The notes: generated by a model not told the origin, from the sequence alone. 64,000 nt of DNA from Firmicutes bacterium HGW-Firmicutes-14 (GCA_002840275.1 PHAB01000001.1:62001-126000); one strand, 5' to 3'; counted from the first letter of the stretch, positions 42,498-51,770 are shown. Translations and numbers: made by a program.

Positions 42498-44993
42498 TCA
42501 ACTATAATGCCCCCTATTGTCAAGACACTGTTGCAACAGTATCCTGCTGTTGATGGAAAGCTTTGCATAGATGGACTTTAACGTCACTTTAACCGTATTG
42601 GACGATATGAAAAGCTGTTTTCCTATTTCTCTGTTGGTCATCCCCGCTGCCGCCAGACGGGCTACCTCGATTTCCCTTTGTGTAAGCCTGGGCTTTTGTT
42701 CCGTAAAATATTTTTTAATCATTTGCTCTTTGGAACTCTTGAAGGTCTTATACAGCGTCAATATTTTGGCAATATCCTCCCGGTAACTGCCTTCTGCGGC
42801 AATTTTCTCAAGAAGAGGTTCAATGTAATCGCAGTTTTCCGCAAAGAGCATGTACTGCTTGTCCGGCATAGCAATATCAAGGGCCTTTTTCAGACTGGAC
42901 AGCGCTTCATCCTCCCTGAATATCTTTCTGTATGCTGCCGCCAGATAAATGTATGTATAAATGTATCCCAGCAGATTGGAAAAAACGGAGCATATGGAGA
43001 TAAAATGCTCTGCACTGCCGATCAGCTTTAAGTATTCTCCTTTGATTAACAGCGCCCTGCCATACATGACATTAAAAAACGGATATGCGGGAAATCTCAG
43101 CCGGGGATTGCCAAAATCAACTTCCAGCAGCCTTTCCGGGAGTTTATCCGTTTGATCAAGGTAGGCGTAGATGCAGCCCTCACAGATTTCAACCGTATGG
43201 ATAAAATAATATTCGTTTGTGTCCGGCATATACTCATGAATTATATTCATAAGCTCCATTACCCTGGATAAATTACCTTTCATGAAAGCAATAAGTATCT
43301 GAAAGTATTGTGCGCTAAAAACAATATTTTCGTCCTTACCCGACTTCGCCTTAAGCAATGCCTTTTCCGCCAGAATCTCAGCATTTTCAAAATCACCCTG
43401 ATTAAAGCAGCTTTCGGCCTCCATGACATATTCCGCACCTGAACCATGTCCCTTTGTCAGACGGTTAAAGTGAGGCATGGCTTTTTTTAAATCTCTTATA
43501 TGCTCTTCGAGCCTGCCGCTTTCTCTATAATACAGACTCAACACCGATGGCGATCCAAAAGTCCAATTCATTCCGGTATCATAAATGGATGTCGGCTGAT
43601 TCAACAATTGCCAGGCCTTTTGATGTCGTACCGACATTTTTTTCAGGTCATTGAATTCGGCAAAACTGAGCAAAAGCTCATATTCGCCCAGTAACCTGTT
43701 TCGCATGCCGGGGTCCAGGCCTTCATCCCTTTCTATATTGACCCTGAGTTCATCGCATGTTTTATGAAACAATTCAAGCTCTTTATGGACAAACAAGTAC
43801 ATGGCATAGATGAGCAGCGCATAGTGGTGCCGGGACTTGATCTCCTCCGGACATTCGGCCATATACATTGTGAGCAGCTCTTTGTTCAAAGCGGTATAAT
43901 CATTAGATCTGTCCGTCTCCAGGGCCAGCAAAATACCGTCAAAATCCCCGCACTCATAATAATATCGCCGGGCTGAGGGGTAATCACCGTTTTCCATGAA
44001 CCACTGTGCCGCTTTTCTATAAAGGTTTTGTTGATTGCTTACCTCTTTTCTCTCAAGCAGTTCTTTCAGGAATTCTGTGAAGATGGTGTGAATATGATAG
44101 GTTTTAAACTTGCTGTCATATTTAACGAAGGAGTTATTACCGGTGAGCCGGTCAAGGAACCGGCCGGCATTTTCCTGCCCCCACATATATGTGGCTTGTT
44201 TAAGCGTAAAGCTGTCAAAAATGCACAGCGTAACCAAGAACTCTTTTATATCATCCGGAAGCGGTATATATACAGCCTTTTCAATCAGCTTATAGATGCT
44301 TTCGGCTGGCGTATAGCTGCCCGTGGCTGCGTATTCCAGCATGATCAGGTGCAGGGCGCTGATCCATCCCTCAGTGTCCGCATAAAGCTGCTGTGCTTCA
44401 CTGTCACTAAGGGTTATCCCGCAGGTCTTGTAATACGCCATGATTTCCTTTGGCATAAGCTCGAAGGTTTCCTTTGTTATATGATGCAGATATCCTTTCA
44501 GGACAAGCTCTTCAAGCCTTTGAAATTTCGCAATGCGTGTGGTCAGGACGATATGCAGATGATCAATTCTGTTTTCTGCAAGAAGCTCAATAAAGCTGTT
44601 TAAACGTGGAATATTGATATTGTGATAGTCGTCGATTACCAAAACGGTTTTTTCCGGCAGCTTAATATCTTTGATTAATTTAATTACTTCATGCCTGGAT
44701 ATGTCGTCATCCGGCAAACGGAGATGGACAAGGCTTTGGGAGCGGTCGCCGTCCAATTCGCAAAACAGATTGGCGAAACCGTCCCAAAAGCTGACGGTTG
44801 AACTGTCATAAACCCTTTGCCACAGCATATCCACTCCGGCGTTTCTTAAATACTCCCTTACGGAAGTGGTTTTGCCGTAGCCCATGGGCGCTTCGATGAT
44901 GGTAAGGGGATAAGCAAGGATTCCGTCCAAAGCCTTTGTTATCCGATTTGAAAAGTACAGGCTTTTGGTGTTGTATTGCCTTGCTTTGGGCAT
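42498..44993 (-). CDS. MalT-type LuxR-family ATP-dependent transcriptional regulator
   Basis: An 831 aa STAND-type regulator. Walker A EAPMGYGKTTSVREY (about residue 35) and Walker B KTVLVIDDYHN lie in the N-terminal NTPase; the middle is TPR-like helices; residues 768-825 form the LuxR helix-turn-helix (LTQREIEVARLAAAGMTNRE, then IGKQLFISSNTVKVTLKSIY). GAAGGGGGG precedes the ATG. It stands between the two giant GLUG/SLH genes and may control them (inference). The final nine residues seem to come from the inserted cassette and not from the original gene. Confidence 0.9.
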   Translation of the reverse strand: MPKARQYNTKSLYFSNRITKALDGILAYPLTIIEAPMGYGKTTSVREYLRNAGVDMLWQRVYDSSTVSFWDGFANLFCELDGDRSQSLVHLRLPDDDISRHEVIKLIKDIKLPEKTVLVIDDYHNINIPRLNSFIELLAENRIDHLHIVLTTRIAKFQRLEELVLKGYLHHITKETFELMPKEIMAYYKTCGITLSDSEAQQLYADTEGWISALHLIMLEYAATGSYTPAESIYKLIEKAVYIPLPDDIKEFLVTLCIFDSFTLKQATYMWGQENAGRFLDRLTGNNSFVKYDSKFKTYHIHTIFTEFLKELLERKEVSNQQNLYRKAAQWFMENGDYPSARRYYYECGDFDGILLALETDRSNDYTALNKELLTMYMAECPEEIKSRHHYALLIYAMYLFVHKELELFHKTCDELRVNIERDEGLDPGMRNRLLGEYELLLSFAEFNDLKKMSVRHQKAWQLLNQPTSIYDTGMNWTFGSPSVLSLYYRESGRLEEHIRDLKKAMPHFNRLTKGHGSGAEYVMEAESCFNQGDFENAEILAEKALLKAKSGKDENIVFSAQYFQILIAFMKGNLSRVMELMNIIHEYMPDTNEYYFIHTVEICEGCIYAYLDQTDKLPERLLEVDFGNPRLRFPAYPFFNVMYGRALLIKGEYLKLIGSAEHFISICSVFSNLLGYIYTYIYLAAAYRKIFREDEALSSLKKALDIAMPDKQYMLFAENCDYIEPLLEKIAAEGSYREDIAKILTLYKTFKSSKEQMIKKYFTEQKPRLTQREIEVARLAAAGMTNREIGKQLFISSNTVKVTLKSIYAKLSINSRILLQQCLDNRGHYS

Positions 44994-45102
44994 GAATATC
45001 CCCCCTTCATCTATAGCTTTTTATAATTCGCTAAATTTCTCCCTATTTTTTATTATATCATCTATTTTTGCCAATATTGCATTAAATTTTTGACTAAGAA
45101 AA

Positions 45103-45148
45103 GCGTATAGGATAAAGCAGCCGGTGTTTTAGCTGCTATCCTATACGC
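45103..45148 (-). terminator. Strong terminator after the 1201 aa GLUG/SLH gene
   Basis: GCGTATAGGAT and ATCCTATACGC, with an inner AGCAGC/GCTGCT, form a long stem, followed on the minus strand by a T-rich run. It separates the SLH gene from luxR. Confidence 0.8.
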
Positions 45149-45203
45149 ATCAGTTTTGGTTAAATTCAGCTTACCCTATTTTTGACGTTTGTCCCTTTAT
45201 GTT

Positions 45204-48200
45204 TCATTTGTTATATATTCTGTAAAGGAATACCGCTGCCTCAGCGCGGGTGGTATTGCCCAGGGGGTTTATCGTATTCCCGTAACCCGCGGCCAGACCT
45301 TCCTTAACCAGGGTCGCCAGGCTCTCCAGGGCATAACCGCCAATTTCACCCTTATCGCTGAATTTATCCAGCGCTGTTAAATCACCGGAGACCTGCAGTC
45401 CTTTGAACTTCTCCAGGGCTCTGGCCGTCAGCACCATCATATCCTGGCGGGTGATGTGCTCATTGGGGTTAAATCGATTGTCCCCGGTACCGTTTGCTAT
45501 GCCCAGCTTTTTGGCGATGCCAGCGGCTTCGTAATAATAGCCGTCTGGCTCCACATCGGCAAAATTGCTGTCAAAGTCTGCTGTCAGCCCCAGGGTCTCT
45601 ACCAGCAGGACCAGGTAGTCGGCCCTGGTAATGCTTGCCCCGGGGGAATAAGTATCTTTTGCGATACCGCTGATGATGCCTTTGGAGGCCATGACCTCGA
45701 TGGGTTTTCTGGCCCACGGGTGATTATCCAGGTCGCTGAAGGTTTTGTGTATATCGACCACAGCATAATAGCTGAAGTGGGTGGCAGTGAATGTTACAGT
45801 GCCGGTTGCGGGGTCATACCTGCCGTTTGGTACCGCCACCGCATTCCCGGTTCCGTCTATATACCATACCGTAATGTGTTCGGGGTCGGCAAGCTCAGCC
45901 GCTGTTGGCGTGAAAGGTATGGATATCGTAACCGGAGCGTCGGGATTGTTCCATGCCACCTTTTCTCCATCCAGGGTCAGGGTAAGCTGAATAACAGGCC
46001 TGTCGCCAACAATCTCCTTTATCCCGGGAGCAAGCGCTTCCTTATCACCATACCCCATGGTCAATTCCATGTTTGAACTGTTTCCAGCCGCTGCCGGAGC
46101 CAGCATGTTCGCCGGTAATACCATTTCTCCTATCCCTGATGATACAATCACCTGGTACTCGCGGGTTTCCTGCGAAAGTGCCCCGGCAGGAAGTTTTAAC
46201 GTACAGGCTGTAATTTCATCACTTCCCGGTATTGTTATCCTTATTGTCTCCAAGCCCTCCTCGGACGCAAGCTGTACTGCACTTTGGAATAACTCAGGGG
46301 TAATTTCCACCGTGGAAGTACCATCTTCAATTTCCGCCTCCGGATTTACTATACTGATACTCCCGTCTTCTCCCTTTACAATTGGCTTCGGTTCAGGAAC
46401 CGGTTTACCGCCTCCCCCGCTATTGCCACCCGAAGGCGCAGACCGGACAGTGAAGCCTAATTGATACTGCCCTTCCAGGTTAGCCCCCGTTCCGATGCCT
46501 TTTACCGCCTCCGCCGGTACGGTCACCGTGTAGGTGGTACTGTAAGAGAGATTGACATCCGGTGTGACAGTCAAAACCTTGCCGCTGATGTTCTTACTGA
46601 TGCTCACAGTGTTGCTGCCGGCATCCTCCAGTGTAATGCCGCCGTAACCGGTATCTGCCTCAACGTTTTCGCTGAAGGTAATGGTTATGTCCGGTTTCAG
46701 CGAAACGCCCGTGGCGCCGTTTACCGGGCCGGTGGACGTCACGGTAATATACTGAGGTTCCGGGGCTGCTTCTGTCGCTGGGAATACTGCCGTTACTACC
46801 CCTGAATCAGCTTCATTATTTACGGTTTCCGCTCCCGCTATAGTAAAGAAGTCAGCAGCCACGCCATCAAAGGTAAAGCCTGCTTTGGCTGTCAGGGTAA
46901 TAGTTGCCGTATAAATTGTTTCTCCCTGGAACGGGTCATGGCCAGGCTCCCAGCTTACGGTTCCGGTATACTGATCGGTCCCGGTAACGGCTGTCACCGG
47001 AGAGCCTCCCGTTACCGGAACAGTTAGGCCGGGGATAGCTGCAATGTTAACCGTACCGGGGGACGCTGTGGTAAACTGAACCTGCTCCCCGTAAACTGTT
47101 CCTGCATCATTTGTAGCGTAGGCTCTAACATAATAAAGGGTACCCGGGACCAACTCACTTAGAGAGGAGGTAAATGCTCCGGTCGCCGAAACTGCCCCCT
47201 CTGCCGTCTTGGCATTGTCTGTGTCCGGATTCTCTAAAGTGCTCCAGCAGACCCCATGCTGTATGGGATTACCGGGATAGCCCAAATATGTAATCTCCCC
47301 ATTGACGGCAGCTGTTGTTGCGGTAAGGTCATTTACTTCCCCGGTGGTTACGGCAGGCCGGAGTATATGGTCATAGCCCTGCCAGGCCAGGAAGGGGTAG
47401 CCGTCATTGGCAGGGGCAGTTAAAGATTCATCAATACCCCAGATGTCTTCAGCTCCATTGCCGGTTTCACCGGTAAAATCCCAGCCGGCACCCAAAAAGG
47501 TGGCATAAGATATCATCTCAGTGGTGGTTTTGGGCTCACCTTTACCGGTATCAGACAGGCCGGACGCATCGCTGTCGTAATAGGAACAGGTAATTGTGCC
47601 GCCATCGTTACGGCCCACCAGGCCGCCGACATAAGTAGTGAAGCCCTTCACCACACCCACAGCATAGGAATTAGTGACCCCGCCGTCATTGTCTCCCACC
47701 AGGCCGCCGACATAATCTCCGTAACCCGTCACATCACCCAAAGCGTATGAGTTACTGACCCCGCCGCCATTGTTCCCCACCAGGCCGCCGACACTGTCGG
47801 CTCCTGTCAAAGCACCCGTGGCATAAGAGTTTTGGATGATACCATATTGGTTTTCTCCCACCAGGCCGCCGATAAAACTGCTGCCCACTACATCACCGTC
47901 CGCATGAGAACCGGTGACCGTTCCATAGACGTTACACCCGACCAGGCCGCCAACCCTGCCAGTACCCTCAACTGCACCCGTAGCATAGGAGCCGGTGATC
48001 GTGCCTGATGCGCTTGGGACATTCCCTGCCAAGCCGCCCACAACATAATCGCCTTTCACGGCGCCCGTAGCGTAAGAACCGGTAATAGTACCGCCATTGT
48101 GCTCACCCACCAGGCCGCCGGCACTATTGGCACCCGTCACGACCACGGCAGCACCGGAATCGGTAATCGTACCGTCAACGTTTCTCCCCGCCAGGCCGCC

Positions 48201-48809
48201 GGCATTATCTCCGTAACCCGTCACAGTGCCGGTAGCGTAAGAACCGGTGATAACGCCCGAGTTACTTCCCGCCAGGCCGCCGACATTTTGGTAGCCCTTC
48301 AAGACACCTGTAACACTGGAATTTTCGATACTGCCTTCGATGTTTATCCCCACCAGGCCGCCAACATAGTCACGGCCTGTAATATTGACATCCAGCAGCC
48401 CCAGGTTCTCGACGGAGGCACTGCTCCAGGTATAACCGAACAGGCCTAAACAATCCCAATCCGGCCGATCAATAAAGAGGTTGCTGATGGTATACCCGTT
48501 GCCGTCAAAACTGCCATTAAAGGGTGTTATGGCTGTGCCGATAGGCGCCCAGCCTGCACCGTCGTTATAGCCGCCGCCTCCTTCCGACAGGTAATCTGAC
48601 AGGTCAATGTCGGCCGTCAGGATAAAATGCTTGTCCAGGTAAACTGCCCCGGCTACTAATGCCAGCTGTTCCGCTGTTTCAATCCGGTAAGGATTTGCCA
48701 GAGACCCGTCGTTCCCATAGTTGAAAGCATCTGCCTCCCCAGGTATGGCCAGCAGCATAAATACCAAAATAAGGAGCAGGGGCAGCGCCTTGCCAAAATA
48801 GTTTTTCAC
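45204..48809 (-). CDS. Giant GLUG / Ig-like / SLH surface protein B
   Basis: A 1201 aa exported protein with a signal peptide (to about residue 28). NPYRIETAEQLALVAGAVY is followed by many GLUG repeats (about 85-420, VGGLVG and AGGLAG). Then come a fibronectin-type segment (about 475-570), a Big_5-type Ig domain (about 695-800, GPVNGATGVSLKPDITITFS), a Gly/Pro linker, a beta domain shared with protein A (ITVWYIDG..VPNGRYDP), and three C-terminal SLH repeats (about 1025-1201). Likely an S-layer-bound adhesin. Upstream lies copy B of the double hairpin. Confidence 0.87.
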   Translation of the reverse strand: MKNYFGKALPLLLILVFMLLAIPGEADAFNYGNDGSLANPYRIETAEQLALVAGAVYLDKHFILTADIDLSDYLSEGGGGYNDGAGWAPIGTAITPFNGSFDGNGYTISNLFIDRPDWDCLGLFGYTWSSASVENLGLLDVNITGRDYVGGLVGINIEGSIENSSVTGVLKGYQNVGGLAGSNSGVITGSYATGTVTGYGDNAGGLAGRNVDGTITDSGAAVVVTGANSAGGLVGEHNGGTITGSYATGAVKGDYVVGGLAGNVPSASGTITGSYATGAVEGTGRVGGLVGCNVYGTVTGSHADGDVVGSSFIGGLVGENQYGIIQNSYATGALTGADSVGGLVGNNGGGVSNSYALGDVTGYGDYVGGLVGDNDGGVTNSYAVGVVKGFTTYVGGLVGRNDGGTITCSYYDSDASGLSDTGKGEPKTTTEMISYATFLGAGWDFTGETGNGAEDIWGIDESLTAPANDGYPFLAWQGYDHILRPAVTTGEVNDLTATTAAVNGEITYLGYPGNPIQHGVCWSTLENPDTDNAKTAEGAVSATGAFTSSLSELVPGTLYYVRAYATNDAGTVYGEQVQFTTASPGTVNIAAIPGLTVPVTGGSPVTAVTGTDQYTGTVSWEPGHDPFQGETIYTATITLTAKAGFTFDGVAADFFTIAGAETVNNEADSGVVTAVFPATEAAPEPQYITVTSTGPVNGATGVSLKPDITITFSENVEADTGYGGITLEDAGSNTVSISKNISGKVLTVTPDVNLSYSTTYTVTVPAEAVKGIGTGANLEGQYQLGFTVRSAPSGGNSGGGGKPVPEPKPIVKGEDGSISIVNPEAEIEDGTSTVEITPELFQSAVQLASEEGLETIRITIPGSDEITACTLKLPAGALSQETREYQVIVSSGIGEMVLPANMLAPAAAGNSSNMELTMGYGDKEALAPGIKEIVGDRPVIQLTLTLDGEKVAWNNPDAPVTISIPFTPTAAELADPEHITVWYIDGTGNAVAVPNGRYDPATGTVTFTATHFSYYAVVDIHKTFSDLDNHPWARKPIEVMASKGIISGIAKDTYSPGASITRADYLVLLVETLGLTADFDSNFADVEPDGYYYEAAGIAKKLGIANGTGDNRFNPNEHITRQDMMVLTARALEKFKGLQVSGDLTALDKFSDKGEIGGYALESLATLVKEGLAAGYGNTINPLGNTTRAEAAVFLYRIYNK
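47560..48460 (-). repeat. GLUG repeat array in surface protein B
   Basis: About a dozen degenerate repeats of 60-75 bases share a core like GGCGGCCTGGTGGG and code for VGGLVG followed by NSYATG. It is a coding repeat, not a CRISPR. A similar array lies at about 40390-41130 in protein A. Confidence 0.8.
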
Positions 48810-48916
48810 TTTTTCATCTCTCCATTCCCTTTAGCTTTTTTTATTTTCAATGGCATTGTAATTGTCAGATGGAGTCCAAACTCCACCTGACGCCAAGAGC
48901 TCTGTTGATTTGAATA

Positions 48917-48981
48917 AAAAAACCCACTATACCAAAATGATATAGTGGATCGTTTCAACATGATACTACCCACCGGGTAGT
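48917..48981 (-). repeat. Double-hairpin repeat, copy B (terminator-like)
   Basis: On the minus strand ACTACCC-GGT-GGGTAGT is followed by CCACTATA, nine bases, TATAGTGG and seven T. It matches copy A at 41757-41820 over about 60 bases with few changes. Confidence 0.85.
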
Positions 48982-48990
48982 TTTGACTTT

Positions 48991-49026
48991 TTACTTCGCA
49001 TAATCATTCAGCCGCCGCAAAGCGTA
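48991..49026 (-). pseudogene. Possible remnant of a second LuxR C-terminus
   Basis: The minus-strand frame reads YALRRLNDYAK and TAA, then copy B of the hairpin. It aligns with QQHLNDLGL-TAA before copy A: LND is shared and the distance to the hairpin is similar. The match is short. Confidence 0.35.
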
Positions 49027-49090
49027 CGATATATTTTATTTTACATTATTTCGCACCATATGGTATAATTATCGCACGAGGTGATTAAAT

Positions 49091-49840
49091 ATGAATGATA
49101 CGACAAAAGTTATTACAGCAACAGAGTTTAAGACAAATTTGGGGAAGTATATTGATTATGTGATGGATGACAACGAGGTTGTTATTACAAAAAACGGCAA
49201 AAAAGCCGTACGACTTACACCTTATATTACAGAAATCGAACGATATTTTATGGTAAAGGAAAATGCTTTGGATTACCAGTACGGTGGAAAAAAGGTATCA
49301 TATGAAGAATTTATGGAGATTTATGAGAAAAGCGAGCTAAGAATGGAATATATCAATGGTGAAATAGTACTTTTAGCTTCTCCTGATACCTTTCACCAGG
49401 ATATTTCCGGGAATCTGCATGTCCGTCTGCGAGAGTACTTAAATGGCAAGAAGTGCAAGGTTTTTTATGCGCCTTTTGATGTCCATTTTTTTAAAAAGGA
49501 TTTCGATACACCTGATGTAATGCAGCCTGATTTACTGATTGCATGTGATTTAGAGGACACAGTTAACGAAAAAGGGCGATATATGGGCACACCCACACTC
49601 TGTATCGAAATTTTATCAAAAAGCACCCGCACAAAAGACATGGTGGATAAACTCAATACCTATATGTTATCCGGTGTGAGGGAATTCTGGATCGTCGACC
49701 CTAAAAAGCATACAGTTCTGGTCTATGGCTTTAAGGATTTTGACATTGACGAATATACCAGCTATAAGGCTGGAGACACCCTGGTTTCATACTTTTTTGA
49801 GGGTCTGGAGATTGCGGTAAACGAAATATTTGAGATATAA
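49091..49840 (+). CDS. Phd-type antitoxin fused to a Uma2-family nuclease domain
   Basis: A 249 aa two-domain protein. Residues 1-50 form a Phd/YefM antitoxin N-terminus (KVITATEFKTNLGKYIDYVM, VVITKNGKKAVRLTPY). Residues 75-249 are a Uma2/DUF820 domain of the PD-(D/E)XK type: LRMEYINGEIV, HQDISGNLHVRLREYL, DVMQPDLLIACD, CIEILSKSTRTKDMVDKLN, VREFWIVDP. The Asp in QPDLL and the Glu and Lys in the following strand are the expected catalytic set. GAGGTG precedes the ATG. The role is unknown; the fusion suggests a DNA-binding autoregulated nuclease. Confidence 0.85.
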   Translation: MNDTTKVITATEFKTNLGKYIDYVMDDNEVVITKNGKKAVRLTPYITEIERYFMVKENALDYQYGGKKVSYEEFMEIYEKSELRMEYINGEIVLLASPDTFHQDISGNLHVRLREYLNGKKCKVFYAPFDVHFFKKDFDTPDVMQPDLLIACDLEDTVNEKGRYMGTPTLCIEILSKSTRTKDMVDKLNTYMLSGVREFWIVDPKKHTVLVYGFKDFDIDEYTSYKAGDTLVSYFFEGLEIAVNEIFEI

Positions 49841-49843
49841 AAG

Positions 49844-49874
49844 AGCCTCGGTCCGCCTGATGCGGGACGAGGCT
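49844..49874. terminator. Shared terminator between convergent genes
   Basis: AGCCTCG-TCC pairs with GGA-CGAGGCT with one bulged base. The T-rich run is better on the minus strand, where it would end the SPFH gene. Confidence 0.7.
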
Positions 49875-49883
49875 TGCTTAGAG

Positions 49884-50726
49884 CTATTTTACTTGATTGA
49901 TATCAATGAACGGAGTTGCTCCCCCGGTTACAGTTGGCAGTTTACCGTCCCATTTCTCAATGGCTTTCATTTGAGCTTCAATTTTTCTCAAATCAATTAA
50001 CTCTTGAGTAACCTCTTGTTTTTGAAGACGCAGGGATTCGGCTTCAGCTTTGGCCTGCTCAATTTTTTGCTGTGCCTCAACAGTGATACGCTGCAAGTCA
50101 AGCTTCGCTTTTAAGGCGTTCTGTTCAGCGATTTGTTTTTGTTCAATGGCATTGTTGTATTCATTACTGAATTTAAATTCTGTAATGTTAATTTCATCTA
50201 GAGTCATAAAATAAGTTGAAAGTTTAGAGGCAAGGGTTTCCTTAACCTTAGAACTAACTTCTGAACGTTTGGAAATAAGCTCTTCAGCAGTATATTGTGC
50301 AGTAACTGCTTTAACTGCTTCACCGATTGCAGGGGCCACAATCCGGTCCTCATAAGCTAAACCAACATTTTGATAAAGCTTATTGACATCGTCCGGAACC
50401 AGGTGAAAGTTAACAGCAACCGTTGTGGTAACAGTTTGTAAGTCCTTAGAGGCAGCTGTCTGATCTGACTGAGCTTTTGTAACTCGTACATCTACAGGTA
50501 TAACTTGTTGAATGAACGGAATCTTAAAATGAAATCCCGGATTCATAACAAGGGGTTTCACTGCGCCCAGTTGGAGTACGATTCCCCGTGTACCTGCCTG
50601 AACAATAACGACAGAGTTTAAAGCAGTTATGAGCAAAATAAGTCCTGCTACAACAAGGGGAACTAACATTTTAACAGCTTTATGGCTTGGTTTCGGAACC
50701 ATATTAACCACTTTTTCTTTATCCAT
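49884..50726 (-). CDS. SPFH/prohibitin-family membrane protein
   Basis: A 280 aa protein with one N-terminal membrane helix (about residues 18-40) and a long SPFH domain (QAGTRGIVLQLGAV, NPGFHFKIPFIQQVIPVDVR, TTTVAVNFHL), then a charged coiled coil (KQIAEQNALKAKLDLQ onwards). Such proteins form ring-shaped membrane scaffolds that affect proteases and membrane domains. The ATG at 50726 follows AGGAGG. Confidence 0.88.
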   Translation of the reverse strand: MDKEKVVNMVPKPSHKAVKMLVPLVVAGLILLITALNSVVIVQAGTRGIVLQLGAVKPLVMNPGFHFKIPFIQQVIPVDVRVTKAQSDQTAASKDLQTVTTTVAVNFHLVPDDVNKLYQNVGLAYEDRIVAPAIGEAVKAVTAQYTAEELISKRSEVSSKVKETLASKLSTYFMTLDEINITEFKFSNEYNNAIEQKQIAEQNALKAKLDLQRITVEAQQKIEQAKAEAESLRLQKQEVTQELIDLRKIEAQMKAIEKWDGKLPTVTGGATPFIDINQVK

Positions 50727-51058
50727 TACTCCGCCTCCTAATAGTTTCACTAATTATTTTTACTTATACTCTATATCATACCTTAGGTGAAACTATTTAG
50801 CCAGCACTTCTTTTTGACATTCAATTCTAGTCTCCTTTCATTCACAATTGGTAGCATTCATCTTTCTTACTCCTCTTTCATCCATCATTAACTATAGAAA
50901 AATTCACTTCAATGGAGTTATTCCCTACAGAAATATCTTTTTGAGAGAAAGACATCTCCCTGTCTAATATAACAATTACAATAGCAACAACATGTACATG
51001 AAAACAGCCTCCGGATAATTACCCGAAGGCTGTTTTCATATTATGTTTCATTCTCTTT
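50727..51058. other. Intergenic stretch
   Basis: About 330 bases. Apart from the terminator at 51001-51036 and AT-rich sequence upstream of the SPFH gene, I see nothing in it. Confidence 0.6.
51001..51036 (-). terminator. Hairpin terminator
   Basis: AAAACAGCCTCCGG and CCCGAAGGCTGTTTT pair with one mismatch; T-runs occur on both sides, so it may work in both directions. It follows the GLUG remnant. Confidence 0.75.
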
Positions 51059-51556
51059 TCAAATTATATATTTTACAACACACCCATTGCATAGCAATAC
51101 TTTATGGTAAAAGCAGAAATTGCTGTTGCTTCCATGCCCTTCGGAAGAAGCATAGCCTATCAGTCCCCCTGCGTAGCCTGAAGCTGCACTAACGTCTCCC
51201 AGTGCATAACATCCGCTGATATTTGCGATTGTGTCTCCTTCAGTGGCCGATGTGCGCACACTTGCATATCCGATTAGCCCGCCTGCATTCCAGCTCGGAC
51301 TTGATATAACCCTGCCTGCGGAATAACAGCTGTCGAGAATCGCTGAAGCCCCGATTTTAACTTCGTAATAACCAATCAATCCGCCGTTGGAATCATAGCC
51401 TTTTACATCGCCCTCAGCGTAGCAGCGGCTTATTGCACTGTATTCACCATCGGTGGTATAAAAACCAATCAGGCCTCCGGCGCTTGTAGACCAGGAATCA
51501 GCCGTACTGGTAACATCTCCCGCTGCAAAGCAGGAATCAATAGACCGGCATTATCA
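51059..51556 (-). pseudogene. Fragment of a GLUG-repeat surface protein
   Basis: A continuous minus-strand frame encodes about 160 residues of GLUG-like repeats (AGGLIGFYTT, SRCYAEGDVKG, NGGLIGYYEV, AGGLIGYASV, GCYALGDVSA). It has neither a signal peptide nor SLH repeats; upstream the frame runs into unrelated sequence. It is likely a broken piece of a GLUG/SLH gene. Confidence 0.75.
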
Positions 51557-51704
51557 ATAACCATGCCTGTGTATGCCTCAAAAAACTTCTGTCAAAGTCT
51601 TTTGATTGAATTTCTTCCAGAGTGAAAGTCCCGAATGCATCCTCCAGATATTCAATGGCAGGAATGGGAATTTGTGTTTCAAGATTATTATTACGAGCGG
51701 GACT
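51543..51704 (-). pseudogene. Short protein-like fragment without start codon
   Basis: A minus-strand frame reads LIAFSSPARNNNLETQIPI, PAIEYLEDAFGTFTLEEIQ, SKDFDRSFLRHTQ and ends at a stop next to the GLUG fragment. It has no ATG and I do not recognise the family. It may be the tail of a deleted gene. Confidence 0.35.
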
Positions 51705-51770
51705 TGAAAAAGCGATTAATTAAAACTCCTTTATCCGGTTATCATGGCATGATTAATATTGCACAAAACT

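Larger units (their letters stand above)
41857..42541. mobile_element. Toxin-antitoxin cassette flanked by 14-base direct repeats
   Basis: CTGTTGCAACAGTA occurs at 41857-41870 and at 42528-42541; its first 12 bases are also a palindrome. Between them lie only the RelE-type toxin and Phd-type antitoxin genes. The unit is 671 bases counting one repeat, and it sits in the last codons of the luxR gene, replacing HLNDLGL with CLDNRGHYS. No transposase or integrase is present. Confidence 0.6.

Noticed and set aside
47560-48460. Possible CRISPR-like array from regularly spaced repeats
   Set aside because: The repeats are degenerate, in frame, and code for GLUG motifs inside a surface protein.
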